A stretch of DNA of 64,000 nucleotides from Flavobacterium sp. Root420 (lineage in GTDB: Bacteria > Bacteroidota > Bacteroidia > Flavobacteriales > Flavobacteriaceae): the NCBI RefSeq assembly GCF_001427905.1, contig NZ_LMEF01000030.1:248001-312000 (forward strand). The letters are read 5' to 3'. A program made the position numbers and the translations under genes. The notes beneath the pieces are model-generated. The model was given only the letters and a program-made list of their open reading frames with translations. It had not been told where the DNA came from and ran no database searches. The number at the start of each line of letters is the position of its first letter. Within the stretch, counting starts at the first letter, position 1. Below, in pieces: positions 61,745 to 64,000 of the stretch.

Positions 61745-63682
61745 ATGAAAAGTGCTTTAGAAATAAAACCTGATATTAGCTATAAAAGTGCAGGAAAATT
61801 TGAAGAAACGCGATTTGAAAAAATCCATAATGAGATCTTCAAAAGTTCTGCCGAGGCTTCTGTAATTGTAGCGCAGGAAATCGCTCAGTTAATTAGATCT
61901 AAACAAGAAAAAAACAAAGCTTGTGTATTAGGTTTAGCAACAGGTTCTTCTCCTATAAAAGTATATGAGGAATTAGTTAGAATGCACAAAGAAGAAGGAC
62001 TAAGTTTTAGCAACGTGATCACTTTTAATCTGGATGAATATTATCCGATGACAAAAGAGAACAATCAGAGCTATCACTATTTCATGCATCAGCATCTTTT
62101 TAATCACATTGATATCAAGCCTGAAAATGTAAATATTCCTGATGGTACTGTGACGATTGATGAATTAAATCAATACTGTATCGATTACGAAATGAATATT
62201 AAGCAAGCCGGCGGCCTTGATTTTCAATTATTAGGTATCGGACGTACAGGTCACGTAGGTTTCAACGAACCTGGATCTCACATTAACTCTGGTACAAGAA
62301 TTATTACACTGGATCACATTACAAGAGTAGATGCTTCATCTGACTTTAATGGTATTGATAACGTTCCTAAAAGAGCAATTACCATGGGAGTTTCTACGAT
62401 CATGAGATCTAAAAGGATCGTATTAATGGCGTGGGGACAAAACAAAGCCGATATCATCAAAAGAACTATTCAGGGTGATATCAGTTCAGAAGTTCCTGCT
62501 ACATTTTTACAAAACCATCCCAATGCAACTTTCGTTTTGGACCAGTCTGCAGCGGTAGAATTAACACGTTTTAAAACACCTTGGTTAGTTGGAGAATGCA
62601 TCTGGACACAAGAACTAAAAAGCAAAGCGATTGTTTGGTTATGCCAAAAAACAAAACAATCTATTTTAAAATTAACAGACAGAGATTATAACAATAACGG
62701 AATGTCTGATCTTTTGGCACAGGAAGGTTCTGCTTACGATTTGAACATTAATATGTTTAATGTGTTGCAGCATACCATCACAGGATGGCCAGGCGGAAAA
62801 CCAAACACAGACGATTCTCATCGTCCGGAAAGAGCCAATCCTGCAAAAAAAAGAGTGATTCTTTTTAGTCCACATCCTGATGATGATGTGATTTCTATGG
62901 GAGGAACTTTTTCAAAATTGATAAAACAAGGTCACGATGTACATGTTGTATATCAAACCTCCGGAAATATAGCGGTTACTGATGACGAGGCTTTAAAATT
63001 TGCTGAAGTTGCCAAAGATTTTATCGGCGAAGCAGGCAGTGGAATAAATTTCAAATCGGTTATTGAATTTTTGAATAAAAAATCAGAAAACCAGATTGAT
63101 TCTTTGGAAGTTCGAAAATTAAAAGGACTGATCCGAAGAAGAGAATCTTATGCTGCGACAAGATACATCGGTCTAAAAGATGAAAATACCCATTTCCTGG
63201 ATCTTCCATTTTATGAAACCGGACAGGTGAAGAAAAATCCGCTAGGTCCCGAAGACATTGCAATTGTAAAAGACATTATCGCCAAAATAAAACCACACCA
63301 GGTATTTGCTGCCGGAGATCTTGCCGATCCACACGGAACACATGAAGTTTGTCTGAATGCCATTTTTGCTGCGATGAAAGAGCTAAAACCGGAAAAATAC
63401 ATGGACGATTGCTGGTTATGGTTATACCGAGGAGCCTGGCACGAATGGGATATTCACGAAATTGACATGGCCGTTCCGCTTTCTCCATCAGAAGTATTAT
63501 TGAAACGTCATGCTATTTTATATCACCAGTCTCAAAAAGACAGGGTTATGTTTCAAGGAAACGATTCAAGAGAATTTTGGGTTAGGGCAGAAGACCGTAA
63601 TAAAAATACAGCCATATTATATGATGAATTAGGTCTGGCAGAATACGAAGCGATTGAAGCCTTTAAACGCTTTGATTACTAA
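61745..63682 (+). CDS. nagB: Glucosamine-6-phosphate deaminase fused to LmbE/PIG-L deacetylase-like domain
   Basis: 645 residues, over twice normal NagB (266). NagB domain about 25-295: LGLATGSSP, TFNLDEYYPM with Asp97, GIGRTGHVGFNEPGS with His170 and Glu175, lid GECIWTQ. At the place of E. coli Asp141 there is Thr168. Linker about 300-365; LmbE/PIG-L domain about 370-600 with zinc-site HPDDD (377-381) and ADPHGTHEVC (about 527-536). LmbE domains deacetylate GlcNAc derivatives, so the fused enzyme could deacetylate and then deaminate GlcNAc-6-P; NagA is not encoded nearby. The fusion is typical of Bacteroidota; the fused LmbE role is inference. It is the third gene of the SusCD operon. Confidence 0.93.
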   Translation: MKSALEIKPDISYKSAGKFEETRFEKIHNEIFKSSAEASVIVAQEIAQLIRSKQEKNKACVLGLATGSSPIKVYEELVRMHKEEGLSFSNVITFNLDEYYPMTKENNQSYHYFMHQHLFNHIDIKPENVNIPDGTVTIDELNQYCIDYEMNIKQAGGLDFQLLGIGRTGHVGFNEPGSHINSGTRIITLDHITRVDASSDFNGIDNVPKRAITMGVSTIMRSKRIVLMAWGQNKADIIKRTIQGDISSEVPATFLQNHPNATFVLDQSAAVELTRFKTPWLVGECIWTQELKSKAIVWLCQKTKQSILKLTDRDYNNNGMSDLLAQEGSAYDLNINMFNVLQHTITGWPGGKPNTDDSHRPERANPAKKRVILFSPHPDDDVISMGGTFSKLIKQGHDVHVVYQTSGNIAVTDDEALKFAEVAKDFIGEAGSGINFKSVIEFLNKKSENQIDSLEVRKLKGLIRRRESYAATRYIGLKDENTHFLDLPFYETGQVKKNPLGPEDIAIVKDIIAKIKPHQVFAAGDLADPHGTHEVCLNAIFAAMKELKPEKYMDDCWLWLYRGAWHEWDIHEIDMAVPLSPSEVLLKRHAILYHQSQKDRVMFQGNDSREFWVRAEDRNKNTAILYDELGLAEYEAIEAFKRFDY

Positions 63683-63693
63683 AACTAGTTTAA

Positions 63694-63710
63694 GATTCGA
63701 TTAGCGAATC
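63694..63710 (+). promoter_or_regulatory. Small hairpin downstream of nagB
   Basis: GATTCG (63694-63699) pairs with CGAATC (63705-63710), 5 nt loop. No T run, so probably not a terminator. Confidence 0.35.
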
Positions 63711-63827
63711 AAATTTCAAAATTCAGTTTGATTTTATAATGAAAGTGAGGTTCAATAGAAGTCATTCTGAGTTTTGTTTCTTTTATCTTTTTGTTATCCC
63801 TGGATAGCATCTTTCAAACACAATAAA

Positions 63828-64000
63828 ATGAAATATTTATTAGTCCTACTATTAGCGGGTTTAACTTCTAGTGCTCAAATTCAAAAAGAGCAATTAAATC
63901 TTATGCCCTGGCCTCAAAGTGTTGCTTTAAGCGAAGGAAATTTTACTTTAACCAAAAATTTTAAAGTAAATATTACCGGAAATCCCAATCCAAGAATTTT
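63828..64000 (+). CDS. Beta-N-acetylhexosaminidase (GH20-type), N-terminal part (gene runs out of window)
   Basis: Only 57 residues are seen. A signal peptide MKYLLVLLLAGLTSSAQ is followed by LNLMPWPQSVALSEG and NFTLTKNFKVNITG, the N-terminal GH20b domain pattern that opens bacterial hexosaminidases. The catalytic domain is off the window, so the call rests on this block and the context (SusC, SusD, NagB-LmbE, GlcNAc permease). It would remove GlcNAc from chito-oligosaccharides in the periplasm. Confidence 0.75.
   Translation, partial: MKYLLVLLLAGLTSSAQIQKEQLNLMPWPQSVALSEGNFTLTKNFKVNITGNPNPRI

Noticed and set aside
1..64000. CRISPR arrays, restriction-modification, toxin-antitoxin or phage-defence genes
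   Set aside because: Reading both strands found no direct-repeat array and no genes of these classes.

Overview
The window is about 33-35% GC chromosomal DNA from a member of the Bacteroidota, almost certainly a Flavobacterium. The evidence is the AT-rich codon use, flavobacterial -7 boxes (TAnnTTTG), weak or absent Shine-Dalgarno sequences, and genus-typical families: SusC/SusD, DUF4249, DUF4159, PG_1098-like methyltransferase, BshA, and a NagB fused to an LmbE domain. I see no rRNA, tRNA, CRISPR array, prophage or intact insertion sequence. One RNA gene is clear, the small bacterial SRP RNA at 50561-50656. The window opens inside a TetR regulator gene and closes inside a probable beta-N-acetylhexosaminidase gene.

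Layout. 1-2.1 kb: a TetR-type regulator and two NAD(P)H-dependent oxidoreductases. 2.6-7.9 kb: a cell-surface signalling operon (ECF sigma factor, 69-residue small protein, FecR anti-sigma factor, STN-type TonB-dependent receptor, DUF4249 lipoprotein) with structured intercistronic spacers. 8.1-18.5 kb: envelope enzymes (phospholipase A1, fatty acid desaturase, VanX-like dipeptidase, M43-like protease), an AI-2E family permease, and a leftward tsaD-rsmE-DUF4159-trmH operon. 18.5-31.3 kb: the giant envelope proteins TamB and LptD with an amidase, flanking a central-carbon block (pfkA, gapA, a BadF-type sugar kinase, mgsA). 31.3-37.8 kb: an MCE/MlaD protein, a pair of Fe-S oxidoreductase subunits, bshA and small secreted proteins. 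37.9-52.9 kb: housekeeping and metabolism (LpxH-like phosphoesterase, aroC, a dicarboxylate/amino acid symporter, a hybrid sensor kinase, rhlE, hutG and hutI, glutaminyl cyclase, SRP RNA, an SDR, a transaldolase-like aldolase).

53-64 kb is the most coherent system: a GlcNAc/chitin-oligosaccharide utilization locus. It has an FucP-type sugar permease, a LytS/LytTR two-component pair, a SusC/SusD pair, a NagB-LmbE fusion and the start of a GH20-type hexosaminidase. Together these can bind and import amino-sugar oligomers across the outer membrane, trim them in the periplasm, carry GlcNAc across the inner membrane, and deacetylate and deaminate GlcNAc-6-P to fructose-6-P. The BadF-type kinase at 25.7 kb could supply the phosphorylation step, and the neighbouring pfkA and gapA would take the product on. 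A GAAAACGTTT palindrome core occurs upstream of both susC and pfkA and could tie the two regions together.

Main oddities: an apparent frameshift at the 5' end of tamB; a degenerate small-peptide gene broken at a ten-base homopolymer (42.1-42.2 kb); a bidirectional terminator that contains the stop codons of two converging genes (44.57 kb); an intercistronic hairpin that ends exactly at a start codon (3.2 kb); a NagB domain lacking one conserved catalytic-site Asp; and a sugar permease with a roughly 100-residue periplasmic insertion. I found no clear new defence system or other wholly undescribed machinery.
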